41,671 nt of DNA from Mycobacterium attenuatum (GTDB lineage Bacteria > Actinomycetota > Actinomycetes > Mycobacteriales > Mycobacteriaceae). The notes beneath the pieces were generated by a model. It was not told the DNA's origin and ran no database searches. It saw only the letters and a program-made list of their open reading frames with translations. Of this stretch, positions 16,945 to 25,254 are shown piece after piece; the first letter of the stretch is position 1, and the number at the start of each line of letters is the position of its first letter. The position numbers and the translations under genes were made by a program. Location: assembly GCF_900566085.1 (NCBI RefSeq), contig NZ_UPHT01000020.1, positions 1-41,671 on the forward strand. The letters are read 5' to 3'.

Positions 16945-17607
16945 ATGGTGCCTGCCGAACAAACCGATTCCGTCGAGCTGGCGATGTTTCCCCTCGAATC
17001 GGCGTTGCTGCCCGGCGAAGACCTGCCGTTGCGCATATTCGAGCCTCGCTACAGCGCCTTGGTGCGCGATTGCCTGGACAGTGCAGAACCCCGGTTCGGT
17101 GTCGTGCTGATCTCACGCGGCCGCGAGGTCGGCGGCGGTGACATCCGCTGTGATGTCGGCACACTGGCCAGGATCAGCGAATGCCTGGATGTCGGATCGG
17201 GCCGGTATGTACTGCGCTGCCGAATCGGCGGACGGATCAAAGTCTGCGCCTGGTTGCCCGACGACCCCTACCCACGCGCCAACGTACAGGCCTGGCCCGA
17301 CAAACCGGGCCCAGCGGTCACCGCGGACCAGCTGCATGACGTCGAAGACCGGGTGGTAGCCCTGTTCGAACGGATCGCCATTGCCCGTGGCACGCGGTTG
17401 CCGAGTCGCGAAGCATTGCTGGGATACCAGCGGAACATTACCGATGACGCCGAAAAAATGTTGTATACGTTAGCGTCTCGTGCTCCGATGGGCCCCGCTG
17501 ATCGCTACGCCGTATTGTCTGCACCCTCAGCGGCCGACAGGTTGGCCACGCTGGTAGAGGCTGTCAACTCCGTTGCCGAGATGCTCGAGTTCCAGCTGTC
17601 CGATTAG
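16945..17607 (+). CDS. Lon N-terminal (LON/PUA-like) domain protein
   Basis: 220 residues from the ATG at 16945 (an in-frame GTG at 16918 would add nine). The whole protein is a LON substrate-binding domain: ELAMFPLESALLPGEDLPLRIFEPRYSALV, then FGVVLISRGREVGGGD, and a helical C-terminal half ending MLYTLASRAPMGPADRYAVLSAPSAADRLATLVEAV. There is no ATPase or protease domain, so it is a stand-alone LON-domain protein like M. tuberculosis Rv0434. It may bind unfolded or specific protein substrates; this is inference. Its stop overlaps by four bases the stop of the convergent MFS gene. Confidence 0.9.
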   Translation: MVPAEQTDSVELAMFPLESALLPGEDLPLRIFEPRYSALVRDCLDSAEPRFGVVLISRGREVGGGDIRCDVGTLARISECLDVGSGRYVLRCRIGGRIKVCAWLPDDPYPRANVQAWPDKPGPAVTADQLHDVEDRVVALFERIAIARGTRLPSREALLGYQRNITDDAEKMLYTLASRAPMGPADRYAVLSAPSAADRLATLVEAVNSVAEMLEFQLSD

Positions 17608-18812
17608 CTGACCTGCCCACGCGTGCCGTGTTCAGGCGGGGTGTGTACCGGCACGAGCGGCAGCGCGACCAACGGGAACAAGCCACACAGGGCGAACGCC
17701 AACGGGTAGCCGGCCGTCATGATCACCACCGCGAAGACCGGCGGTGCGACCGCCACCACCAGCCGCTCGAAGGTGTTCTGTTTGCCCAGCGCCCAGCCGC
17801 TCCAGAAGGGACCGGCAATCTCGGGAATCACCGTGAACGGCAGCCCGCTATCGCCGGTGATCGCCGCCGCGACGACCATGACCGCCAACGCGATCGCCCA
17901 GTCCAGCTGGTCGGTGATCGCCAGCGCTACCATCACCCCAGTCGTGACGACGGCGATCGTCCGGACCGGCCGCATTCGCGAACCGACGCGATCCGACCAG
18001 CGTCCGGCCGCGATGCGGGCGAGCGCCCCGAGTAGTTGCGATGTGGCTACCAACGCACCCGCGCCCGCCACCGACAGGCGGCGCTCTTGGATGAACCAGA
18101 CGAGCATGAACGTCAAGACGACCGGTTGCGGCACCATCAGCAGGGCCGAAGCGAAGTGGATGCGCCACAGCGCCGTCTTGCGGTACAGGTCGGCCACTTC
18201 GCGAAAGTCGACACCCGGTCGGTCGTCACGCGGGGGGTCGTGCACACCCAGTGCGCTGGCCATCGCCGCTAACGCACACAGTGCGGCGGGGAACAGCAGC
18301 GCCACCGAGAAGTTGCGCTTGGCGAGCTCGGGAATCACCAACGCCGCCACCGCGATGCCCAGCGGTTGGGCGGTTTGCCGTATCCCCATGGCAACCGCGC
18401 GCCGATGCTGCGGGAACCAGCCGGTGACCAGCCGCCCGCTGGCGCTGATACAGCTGGCGGCGGCCATGCCGCCGAGGACAAGGAGTATGCCCACGACGAC
18501 CATTGAGTGCACGGCCGCGGCGGCAACCCCTGCCGCCGCGGTCAGGGCCAAACCGAAAGTGAGCACGATCCGCTCGCCGACGCGGTCCAGCAGGTGGCCC
18601 CAGGCGATCAGCGTCAACATCATCCCGAAGCTCGGCATCGACGCCAGCAGCGCGGCTTGGGCCAGGTTGGCGCCGCGGTTGGCCAGGGCGGGGATAAGGA
18701 ACGCCACACCGTTGATGAAGACGTTGGCGGTCAGCGTCGCGGTTTGCGAGATTGCCAGCATCGACCAGCGTCGGGCCGTGCTGACGGCGCGGGTTGCCTC
18801 GTCCGTCGTCAT
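17604..18812 (-). CDS. Major facilitator superfamily transporter
   Basis: 402 residues from the ATG at 18812, which overlaps the preceding stop (ATGA). About twelve hydrophobic helices can be traced. The MFS loop-2 signature is visible as GHLLDRVGERIVLTFG, and RWSDRVGSRMRPVR is its counterpart in the second half. GRLVTGWFPQHRRAVAMGIRQTAQPLG is a typical helix 4-5 region. The substrate is unknown. It is the last gene of a four-gene operon with an alpha/beta hydrolase, a cytochrome b-molybdopterin protein and a small membrane protein, so it may move the substrate or product of that enzyme. H37Rv has no gene between Rv0434 and Rv0435c, so this belongs to an inserted (or there-deleted) block. Confidence 0.88.
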   Translation of the reverse strand: MTTDEATRAVSTARRWSMLAISQTATLTANVFINGVAFLIPALANRGANLAQAALLASMPSFGMMLTLIAWGHLLDRVGERIVLTFGLALTAAAGVAAAAVHSMVVVGILLVLGGMAAASCISASGRLVTGWFPQHRRAVAMGIRQTAQPLGIAVAALVIPELAKRNFSVALLFPAALCALAAMASALGVHDPPRDDRPGVDFREVADLYRKTALWRIHFASALLMVPQPVVLTFMLVWFIQERRLSVAGAGALVATSQLLGALARIAAGRWSDRVGSRMRPVRTIAVVTTGVMVALAITDQLDWAIALAVMVVAAAITGDSGLPFTVIPEIAGPFWSGWALGKQNTFERLVVAVAPPVFAVVIMTAGYPLAFALCGLFPLVALPLVPVHTPPEHGTRGQVS

Positions 18813-19300
18813 CGCGTTCTGTGTTCCCCGGTGGCGAACCGGATGCTGTAGACCAGGGCGCTCACGGCGAACATCGCGGAGGTGAGCATGAGCCAGCGGC
18901 CCAGGAAGGGTTCCTGCGTCAGCCCGGTGTCTTCGAAGTACTTCTGGGCCCCTTGTTCGATGATGTTCGGCAAGAAGATGAGCAGGATCAATCCGGAGCC
19001 CAGCGCGGGCACCCGCAGGTAGTTGCGGGCGGGCACCCGAGCGGGCCGGGGTCTGGCCGCTATGCCCAGCAGCCGGTCGGCCAGGGCGTAGATCGGGAAC
19101 AGCACCAGGTCGTGAAAGACGATTGCCCCGGCGAACCACACCGCCATCGACTTCCACCAGCTGCCCTCGGGTTTGAGCAGTGTGGACGGTTCGGCAGTGA
19201 CAACCAGGTAGCCCAGCAGCGCGAATCCGGCCAGCATGGTCAGCAGATGGACCGGGCCCGACCCGTACAACTCGCGCAACCTTCTTGCCAGCCTGGTCAC
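18809..19300 (-). CDS. Small integral membrane protein of the molybdoenzyme operon
   Basis: 163 residues from a GTG at 19300 that directly follows the TGA of the upstream gene. Four hydrophobic segments are visible (LLTMLAGFALLGYLVV, WWKSMAVWFAGAIVFHDLVLFPIYAL, GSGLILLIFLPNII, LMLTSAMFAVSALVYSI). Histidine and aspartate sit at the end of the second (FHDLVLFP). I do not recognise a named family. Position between the cytochrome b-molybdopterin gene and the MFS gene, with overlaps at both ends, suggests a membrane partner of that enzyme. Confidence 0.75.
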   Translation of the reverse strand: MTRLARRLRELYGSGPVHLLTMLAGFALLGYLVVTAEPSTLLKPEGSWWKSMAVWFAGAIVFHDLVLFPIYALADRLLGIAARPRPARVPARNYLRVPALGSGLILLIFLPNIIEQGAQKYFEDTGLTQEPFLGRWLMLTSAMFAVSALVYSIRFATGEHRTR

Positions 19301-20620
19301 TCAGCCTGCCTCGAAGTCGATGGCGGTCACCCATTTGGTGTTGTGCACTCCGGGCAGCGCCGAGACGATGACCCGGGCGGGGTACCCGTGATCGAGCGAC
19401 AGGTCCGCGCCGTTGACGCGCAGCGCCAGCATCGCGTCCGGGTGACCGATTGCGTTGGCCTGCAAGGTCGCTCGGTTGAAGTAGCCTTTGCGTCCCAGCG
19501 AGGACACCAGCGCCGAGCGCGGGCGTGAAACTCCGGCCAGCGTCGCGAGTTCGGCCAGCCGAACTCCGCTCCAGCTCTGCACGGTCGACCAGCCCTGCAC
19601 GCATGCGATCGGCAGCCGCGCACGGTGCTGAGCCAGCGCCATCAGATCCTCGCGCCGCAGCACCACCGGCGTGGGGCCGCCGCGCAGGGTGAGCCGCCAG
19701 CTGTCACCGGTGGCCGCGGGCTCCACGCCAACTCCCTGCGCGGTCTTGTTGATCCGGAAGTCGTTCGGACCTGGGCCGGTCTTATCCCCGGGCGGAAGCA
19801 TCAGCGGCAGATGGCGGGCCAAGCCGCCGATCGTCTGGCCCACGGTGACCAAGGCGGTCAGCAGCACCCCGCCACCGACCAGCCCGAGCGCGCCACGGCG
19901 GCTCATCGTCGGGGGTGCCGGGTCGGCGGCGACCAGCCCGTCGGCATCGGGCTCCTCTGGACGGGTGTCGGACCGGTTGGTGCGCAACACTTTTCGCAGC
20001 GACATCGACCGCAGGCCGGTCAGCATCCGCGGGAGTTTGACGGTGATGTGCATCAGGAAGCCGGCGATGAACACCCACGCGCCGTAGTAGTGGGCGGGAA
20101 AGAAGCTGAACCCGTAGACGTAGTCGTACTGGATGTAGAGCACCCCGGTGACGATCTCGAACAGGATCCCGCCAACCAGCATCGCTATCGAAAGCCGTTC
20201 CACCACTTGGGCTATCGACCGGCTGGGCGGCCAGACGAACAGCCGCGGGATCACCGACCACAGCTTGGCCAACACCACCGGGATCAGCACCAGCCCCAGC
20301 CCGACGTGCAAGCCTTGGCTGAGTCGATACAGCCACACCGGCCGGGTGGGCCAGTCGAACGTCGGCAGCTTGAGCCATCCCACATCGACGGGCAACGCCT
20401 GCCCGAACTGTGGCCCGTAGGCAATGTAGGACAACAGCCCCGTCAGGATCACGATCGGCAAGCCCACCAACAACACCAACGCGAACACCGACGTCAGCCA
20501 TGGCCCACGCAGCGGGCTCCGCCACAGTCGGGCCGGGAAACCATGGTCAACGGGTGGCGTGTGTTCATTACGAGCGCGCCGGGACCGCTGGTGCAGGCTA
20601 CTGGCGGCGCGAAATCTCAT
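19301..20620 (-). CDS. Cytochrome b561-like membrane protein fused to sulfite oxidase/YedY-type molybdopterin domain
   Basis: 439 residues. The N-terminal about 200 residues hold several membrane helices with histidines positioned to bind heme (GLHVGLGLVLIP, PAHYYGAWVFIAGFLMHITVKLP), like di-heme b-type cytochromes. A linker with MSRRGALGLVGGG and another hydrophobic segment follows. The C-terminal about 190 residues resemble sulfite-oxidase-type molybdopterin domains: IACVQGWSTVQSWSGVRLAELA with the molybdenum-ligand Cys, and LDHGYPARVIVSALPG, then KWVTAIDF. It is likely a membrane-anchored molybdoenzyme exchanging electrons with the quinone pool through its own cytochrome; the substrate is unknown. 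The start at ATG 20620 overlaps the hydrolase stop (ATGA); a longer open frame upstream lies inside that gene. Confidence 0.88.
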   Translation of the reverse strand: MRFRAASSLHQRSRRARNEHTPPVDHGFPARLWRSPLRGPWLTSVFALVLLVGLPIVILTGLLSYIAYGPQFGQALPVDVGWLKLPTFDWPTRPVWLYRLSQGLHVGLGLVLIPVVLAKLWSVIPRLFVWPPSRSIAQVVERLSIAMLVGGILFEIVTGVLYIQYDYVYGFSFFPAHYYGAWVFIAGFLMHITVKLPRMLTGLRSMSLRKVLRTNRSDTRPEEPDADGLVAADPAPPTMSRRGALGLVGGGVLLTALVTVGQTIGGLARHLPLMLPPGDKTGPGPNDFRINKTAQGVGVEPAATGDSWRLTLRGGPTPVVLRREDLMALAQHRARLPIACVQGWSTVQSWSGVRLAELATLAGVSRPRSALVSSLGRKGYFNRATLQANAIGHPDAMLALRVNGADLSLDHGYPARVIVSALPGVHNTKWVTAIDFEAG

Positions 20621-21411
20621 CGCGCGTTGCCCGCCGGGGCGGCTGTGGCGTCGAGGATCAGCCGGATCGTTTCCTCGGGCTGGTCCCAATGCGGGAAGTG
20701 TCCGCACTTGTCGAACCAGTGCATCGATGCATCCGGAAACAGCCGCTGCGCCCGGGCCGCCTGGCTGGGCGCGGTGACACGATCGTGGCGGCCCCAACCG
20801 ATAACGACGGAGCCGGCCAGCGAACCAGCCGGGGCGCCTTGCTGTTTCGGGCCGTGCACCAGGGCATCGAGCGCCGCGTCCAAGTCCGGGGCGTGGCTGA
20901 AGCCGCGCAGTTCCTGCAACACCAGCTGCGGATCAAGCCGCCATGGCCGCGCCGAGAACTGCATGAGCAGTGCGGTGCGGCCCAGCTTGGTCCGGGTCAG
21001 CGCCGGCAGCAACGGCTGGATCCGACGCACCAGCGCGATCGAGGCGCCGACGGTGATACCGAAGACCCTGACCTGTGCATCGCTCCAGAAGCCGCCGGGG
21101 TTGAGCGCCACGATGTTGCCGGCGTGGCCGCGGCGGGCCAGCTCCAGCGACATGCGCGCGCCCATGGAGCTGCCGACGACGTCGACATCGCCCAAATTCT
21201 GTTCGGCGATGAACGTTTCGACGGCGTCAGTAAGCGTGGCGATGCTCACCTCGCCTACCATCGGTTGGCTGTCGCCGAAGCCGGGCAAATCCACGGCGAT
21301 GACGTCGCGCTCGCGGGCCAACCCGGGGATGATCGGGTCCCAGTTGTGCAGATTCGAGATCCCGTGCACCAGCAGCAACGGCCGACCCGATCCTGCCCGC
21401 ACGAACTTCAC
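20617..21411 (-). CDS. Alpha/beta hydrolase
   Basis: 264 residues with a GTG start at 21411; AGGGG lies about eight bases upstream. The alpha/beta hydrolase triad can be seen: nucleophile elbow GSSMGA (Ser about residue 82), acid in GWGRHDRV, and His in CGHFPHWDQPEE. The oxyanion HG (LLLVHGISNLHNWD) is near the start, and DLPGFGDS is a usual second marker. The substrate cannot be told. It is the first gene of the operon with the molybdoenzyme, a small membrane protein and an MFS transporter, all joined by overlapping stop/start codons. Confidence 0.9.
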   Translation of the reverse strand: MKFVRAGSGRPLLLVHGISNLHNWDPIIPGLARERDVIAVDLPGFGDSQPMVGEVSIATLTDAVETFIAEQNLGDVDVVGSSMGARMSLELARRGHAGNIVALNPGGFWSDAQVRVFGITVGASIALVRRIQPLLPALTRTKLGRTALLMQFSARPWRLDPQLVLQELRGFSHAPDLDAALDALVHGPKQQGAPAGSLAGSVVIGWGRHDRVTAPSQAARAQRLFPDASMHWFDKCGHFPHWDQPEETIRLILDATAAPAGNAR

Positions 21412-21519
21412 CCCAATTACCCCTCACTTGTTGGGTTGACACGCTCTGGCGTCAAGATGGTGTGTGCCGGGTACCCACTTCCGGCGCAAACTACCTCGGG
21501 CGCTCGGCCGGGCCTGCGC

Positions 21520-22557
21520 CTACCAGTTGGTGTAGATGACGTGGTTGAGTGCCACCGCGCCGACGATGTTCGCCGCCAGCCACCATCGGTGCGACGGAGG
21601 CGGCAGCAGCGCGGGGGCGGCGGTTAGCCAAACGGTGAACGGTAACCAGATGCGTTCCACCTCGGCCTTGCTCAACATGCTCAGGTCGGCAATGAGGATC
21701 GCCAGCACGACGGCAACGAGCAACAGATGAATACCCGGGCGTCGTCGAATGGCTCGGCGATCGAAGGCCATGCTGAGACCGACCACGCTGCCCAGCCCGA
21801 TGGCGCATGCCGCCGCGGCCAGATTGGCCCAACTCCAATACTGGAACGGCCGGTCGTTGGCAATCCCTTGCCAATAGCGTTGCAGCACAAGCATATAGCC
21901 GTCGAGCCAGCAAAAGCCAAAGGATGCGAACGCGGCTGTGACCGCCGCCGCGCCGACCAGAGCCAGCGCCAGCGCGCGCAGCGCCGCGGTCCGCCCGGGC
22001 GCGGCGAGCAGCACCGCCAACGCCGGCAACGCCAGCAACGCCAGGCCATAGTTGAGAAAGATCGCCCAGCCCAGCAGCAGCCCGGCTGCCAGCGCCGGCA
22101 ACGCCGGCAGCCGAACCGATCGGGTGACCGCCAGCGCCAGCAGCGCGATGCCCCAGGCCGCGGCACCCGTGAAGTAGCCGTCGGCGGACACGGCGACCCA
22201 GATTGCGGTGGGCGCCACCGCGACGAACGGTGCCGCCAAGCGTGCCGTGGACTCGCCGGACATCACCCGCACGGCGACGATGATGGCTGTGCTCGCGCTG
22301 GACCCTGCGAGCAAGCACAGCGCGCCCGCCCAGGCGCCACCACCCAAGCCGATGCGGTCCAGCCAGACGAACGTCAGCAGCGCGCCGGGCGGGTGCCCGG
22401 ACACATGCGTGATCCACGAATCGGGCTGGAAATCAAGAATGCGCCGCGAGAAGCTGTGCAGCGCGTGCGGGATGTCGGTGACGGTGGGCACTTGACGCAG
22501 GTATTCGTGACGCGCCGTGAGCCGGCCGGCGAAGCCACGCTGCCATCCGTCGACCAT
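21520..22557 (-). CDS. Polytopic membrane protein, GT-C glycosyltransferase-like, probably missing its N-terminus
   Basis: 345 residues from an ATG at 22557. About eight membrane helices are visible. Near the start it has DFQPDSWITHVSGHPPGALLTFVWLDRIGLGG, then VAPTAIWVAVSADGYFTGAAAWG, the layout of GT-C type lipid-linked sugar transferases; this is a weak assignment by resemblance. The first residues (MVDGWQRGFAGRLTARHEYL) look like the middle of a loop rather than a natural N-terminus, with no signal or first helix and no good ribosome site. In-frame and shifted sequence upstream continues the likely protein, so the gene may be inactive. It sits alone between two operons and has no counterpart at this place in H37Rv. 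Confidence 0.6.
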   Translation of the reverse strand: MVDGWQRGFAGRLTARHEYLRQVPTVTDIPHALHSFSRRILDFQPDSWITHVSGHPPGALLTFVWLDRIGLGGGAWAGALCLLAGSSASTAIIVAVRVMSGESTARLAAPFVAVAPTAIWVAVSADGYFTGAAAWGIALLALAVTRSVRLPALPALAAGLLLGWAIFLNYGLALLALPALAVLLAAPGRTAALRALALALVGAAAVTAAFASFGFCWLDGYMLVLQRYWQGIANDRPFQYWSWANLAAAACAIGLGSVVGLSMAFDRRAIRRRPGIHLLLVAVVLAILIADLSMLSKAEVERIWLPFTVWLTAAPALLPPPSHRWWLAANIVGAVALNHVIYTNW

Positions 22558-22843
22558 CGCCAGCGCGAAGGCCCACGTTGGGCATCGCCCACCGAAAGCA
22601 GTTGCCAGCTAACCGGAATCACGTACCACATGCGTCGGATCGGGCAAATCAAAGCGGTGGTCCGTGTCGCGCACGCCGTTCGTCTTCGATTTCGACAAGC
22701 CGTCTGCGTGACCGGGGGCGGTTGTTGCCAGGGTTCTCCCGACCGCTAGGGGTAAATCACGGGAGACCGTGGCGACTACCGCTGCCGCGGTCACCACAAT
22801 CCGGGTCAGAAGACAGACGACGCGGCGTAACGGTTGCCAGCAT
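22558..22843 (-). pseudogene. Frameshifted 5' part of the membrane glycosyltransferase-like gene
   Basis: Protein-like pieces occur in three frames that join into one sensible N-terminus. An ATG at 22843 gives MLATVTPRRL. A second frame gives LLTRIVVTAAAVVATVSRDLPLA and, further on, HRFDLPDPTH (to about 22632). A third gives MWYVIPVSWQLLSVGDAQR (about 22631-22580). The original frame then resumes as WAFALAMVDGWQ into the open part at 22557. In the resumed frame a TAG at about 22613 blocks read-through. This needs about three small indels, so either the gene is decaying or the sequence has local errors. The bases from 22844 to 23049 hold no gene I can support; they contain the region after the stop of the AAA ATPase gene. 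Confidence 0.45.
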
Positions 22844-23049
22844 GGCTCAAGTTCGATCCGGCGACCTCGCCGGCCTGGTTGTGCGCAATGTGCAAGCGGC
22901 ATCGGCGGTCTTTCCTCGGCTGCATGTGCGGGTTCACTGGACAAGACGTTGCAGCCGACGGCCTTTGTGTAACCCGCAGATGTGTTTCCAAACAGTGGGC
23001 AGGGTCGTCGTCGAGCAAGGCGTCAGGGCGAGCGGCCGCCAACGCGCCG

Positions 23050-25254
23050 CTACCGGCCCTCGGTAAAGCTGCGCAATGCCGCTACCTGCTGCGGATCCAG
23101 TGAGGGGCGCACGGTTTCGCGGGCCGCCGCCAGGTCGGCGGCGGTGACGTCGGCGGCATCGATGCAACGCCGCATCGCGGTCAGCGCGGCTTCCCGCAGC
23201 AGGGCCACGCAATCGGCGGCGCTGTACCCGTCGAGCCCGGCGGCCACCTCGTCCAGGTCGACGTCGGCGGCCAGTGGGACCGACTTGCCGGCGGTGCGCA
23301 GAATTTCGCGGCGCGCCGCCGCATCGGGGGGTTCCACGAACACCAGACGTTCCAGCCGGCCCGGGCGCAGCAGGGCCGGGTCGATGAGGTCGGGCCGGTT
23401 GGTGGCACCCAGCACGACGACGTCGCGCAGCGGGTTGATGCCGTCGAGCTCGGTCAGCAGCGCCGCCACCACCCGGTCGCTCACCCCCGAATCGAGGCTT
23501 TGGCCGCGCCGCGGTGCCAGCGCGTCGACCTCGTCGAGAAACACCAGGGACGGCGCCGAGTCGCGCGCGCGCCGAAACAACTCGCGCACCGCCTTTTCCG
23601 ACGAGCCCACCCACTTGTCCATCAGCTCGGAGCCCTTGACCGCATGCACGCTCAGCTGCCCGGTACTGGCCAGCGCACGCACCACGAACGTCTTGCCGCA
23701 GCCGGGCGGGCCGTAGAGCAATACCCCGCGGGGCGGGTCGACGCCCAGCCGGGCAAAGGTGTCGGGGTGCTGCAACGGCCACAACACCGACTCGGTCAGC
23801 GCTTGCTTGGCCTCGGCCATATCGCCGACGTCGTCGAGTGTGACGCTGCCGACGGCCACCTCTTCGCTGGCCGAGCGTGACAGCGGCCGGATGACGCTCA
23901 GCGCGCCGACGAGGTCGTCCTGGTTCAGTTTCGGTGACCGACCGTCCGCGCTGGCCCGCGAGGCCGCCCGCAATGCCGCCTCACGCAGCAGCGCCGCCAG
24001 ATCGGCAACCACGAAACCCGGTGTGCGGCTGGCGATTTCATCGAGGTCAAGATCCCCGGAGGGGACGTGTTTGAGCAGCGCTTCCAGCAACGCCCTTCGG
24101 GTGCCGGCGTCGGGCAGCGGCAGGCCGAGTTCTCGGTCCAGCAGCTCGGGCGCGCGCAACCGGGCATCGATCTGGTCGGGCCGGGCGGTGGTGGCGATCA
24201 CGGCCACGCCGTCGGTGGCCACCGCGGTACGCAATTCGGCCAGGATCAGTGAGGCCACCGGCTCGGGGGTTGCCGGCAGTAGGGCATCGACGTCGATGAT
24301 CAGCAGCACCCCGCCGCCGTCACGCACCGCCGTGACTGCCTGCACGGCAGCGGTGACAGCCTCGAGCCGGGCTTCGGCAGCCAGCGCGCCGATCTCCGGG
24401 CCGTCCAGCTCCACCACCCTGCGCCCGGCGCACACCGCGCGCACCAGCGTCACCTTGCCGACGCCGGCCGGACCCGACACCAGCACACCCAGGTTGGCGC
24501 CAGCCCCCAAAGTCTTGAGCAGGTGGGGTTCGTCGAGGGCAAGTTTGAGCCATTCGGTGAGCTTGGCCGCCTGCGGCTGGGTGCCCTTGAGCTCCTCGAC
24601 CTGGATCTCCGGGGTGGCGACACTGGCCTTCTCCGCGGCCGTCGACGCCCGGTAGGGTACGCCGGCACCCCAGGTGACCAGGGAATTCGGCTGTACGCTG
24701 ACCGGTCCTTCGGGATCGACGCCGGTCACCGTCAACAGCTCCGAGGTCCAGCTGATCCCGACCGACGCTGCCAACGCCCGGGTTGCCGCCGACGTCGAGG
24801 TGCCGGGACCCAGGTCGCGGGGCAGCAGCGACACCGCGTCGCCGACGGTGAGCACCTTGCCGAGCAGCGCCTGGCGCAGGGTGAGCGGCGAGATCGACTG
24901 AGAGGCCAGCGTCGAGCCGCTCAGCGTCACGGTCCGTGCGCCGTAGACGGTGACCCCGTTGACGAGCACCGCGGTGCCCTCCCGTACGCCCGCGTTGGAC
25001 AGGGTGACGTCGTCCAGCAAGATGGTGCCGACCGGGACCTGCGGACCGGCCATGCCCGCCACCGCCGCGGTCGTGCGGGACCCGGTCAGTGACACCGCAT
25101 CCCACTCCCGGATGCCCAGGGCGGCGATGGCGCTGGGGTGCAACCGCACCACACCGCGGCGCGAGTCGACGGCCGAGGTGTTCAGCCGGGCGGTCAGCGT
25201 CAGTTGCGGGGCACCCAGGGGGCGAGTCCGGACCGGATCACCGGGACGAGTCAC
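23050..25254 (-). CDS. Double-AAA ATPase, CDC48/VCP-like (Rv0435c-like)
   Basis: 734 residues from a GTG at 25254 that overlaps the pssA stop (GTGA). Residues about 10-190 form a CDC48-like N domain (LTARLNTSAVDSRRGVVRLHPSAI, LGPGTSTSAATRALAA). First AAA domain: GPAGVGKV at about 261-268 and IIDVDALLP near 321; it lacks the Thr/Ser after the Walker Lys and the Walker B Glu, so hydrolysis there is doubtful. Second AAA domain: intact GPPGCGKT at about 515-522, FLDEVDAL (Asp574, Glu575), and GATNRPDLIDPALLRPGRLER. It probably unfolds or remodels proteins or complexes using the second ring. Co-transcription with phospholipid synthesis genes is conserved in M. tuberculosis (Rv0435c-Rv0437c), suggesting a membrane-linked role; that is inference. 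Confidence 0.93.
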   Translation of the reverse strand: MTRPGDPVRTRPLGAPQLTLTARLNTSAVDSRRGVVRLHPSAIAALGIREWDAVSLTGSRTTAAVAGMAGPQVPVGTILLDDVTLSNAGVREGTAVLVNGVTVYGARTVTLSGSTLASQSISPLTLRQALLGKVLTVGDAVSLLPRDLGPGTSTSAATRALAASVGISWTSELLTVTGVDPEGPVSVQPNSLVTWGAGVPYRASTAAEKASVATPEIQVEELKGTQPQAAKLTEWLKLALDEPHLLKTLGAGANLGVLVSGPAGVGKVTLVRAVCAGRRVVELDGPEIGALAAEARLEAVTAAVQAVTAVRDGGGVLLIIDVDALLPATPEPVASLILAELRTAVATDGVAVIATTARPDQIDARLRAPELLDRELGLPLPDAGTRRALLEALLKHVPSGDLDLDEIASRTPGFVVADLAALLREAALRAASRASADGRSPKLNQDDLVGALSVIRPLSRSASEEVAVGSVTLDDVGDMAEAKQALTESVLWPLQHPDTFARLGVDPPRGVLLYGPPGCGKTFVVRALASTGQLSVHAVKGSELMDKWVGSSEKAVRELFRRARDSAPSLVFLDEVDALAPRRGQSLDSGVSDRVVAALLTELDGINPLRDVVVLGATNRPDLIDPALLRPGRLERLVFVEPPDAAARREILRTAGKSVPLAADVDLDEVAAGLDGYSAADCVALLREAALTAMRRCIDAADVTAADLAAARETVRPSLDPQQVAALRSFTEGR

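Noticed and set aside
19625..21439. 604-codon plus-strand open frame across the molybdoenzyme and hydrolase genes
   Set aside because: Shadow of two well-supported minus-strand genes; His/Gln/Arg-rich translation with no domain.
22806..23042. 78-codon minus-strand open frame after the glycosyltransferase remnant
   Set aside because: No family resemblance or ribosome site; it lies across the remnant and the tail gap.
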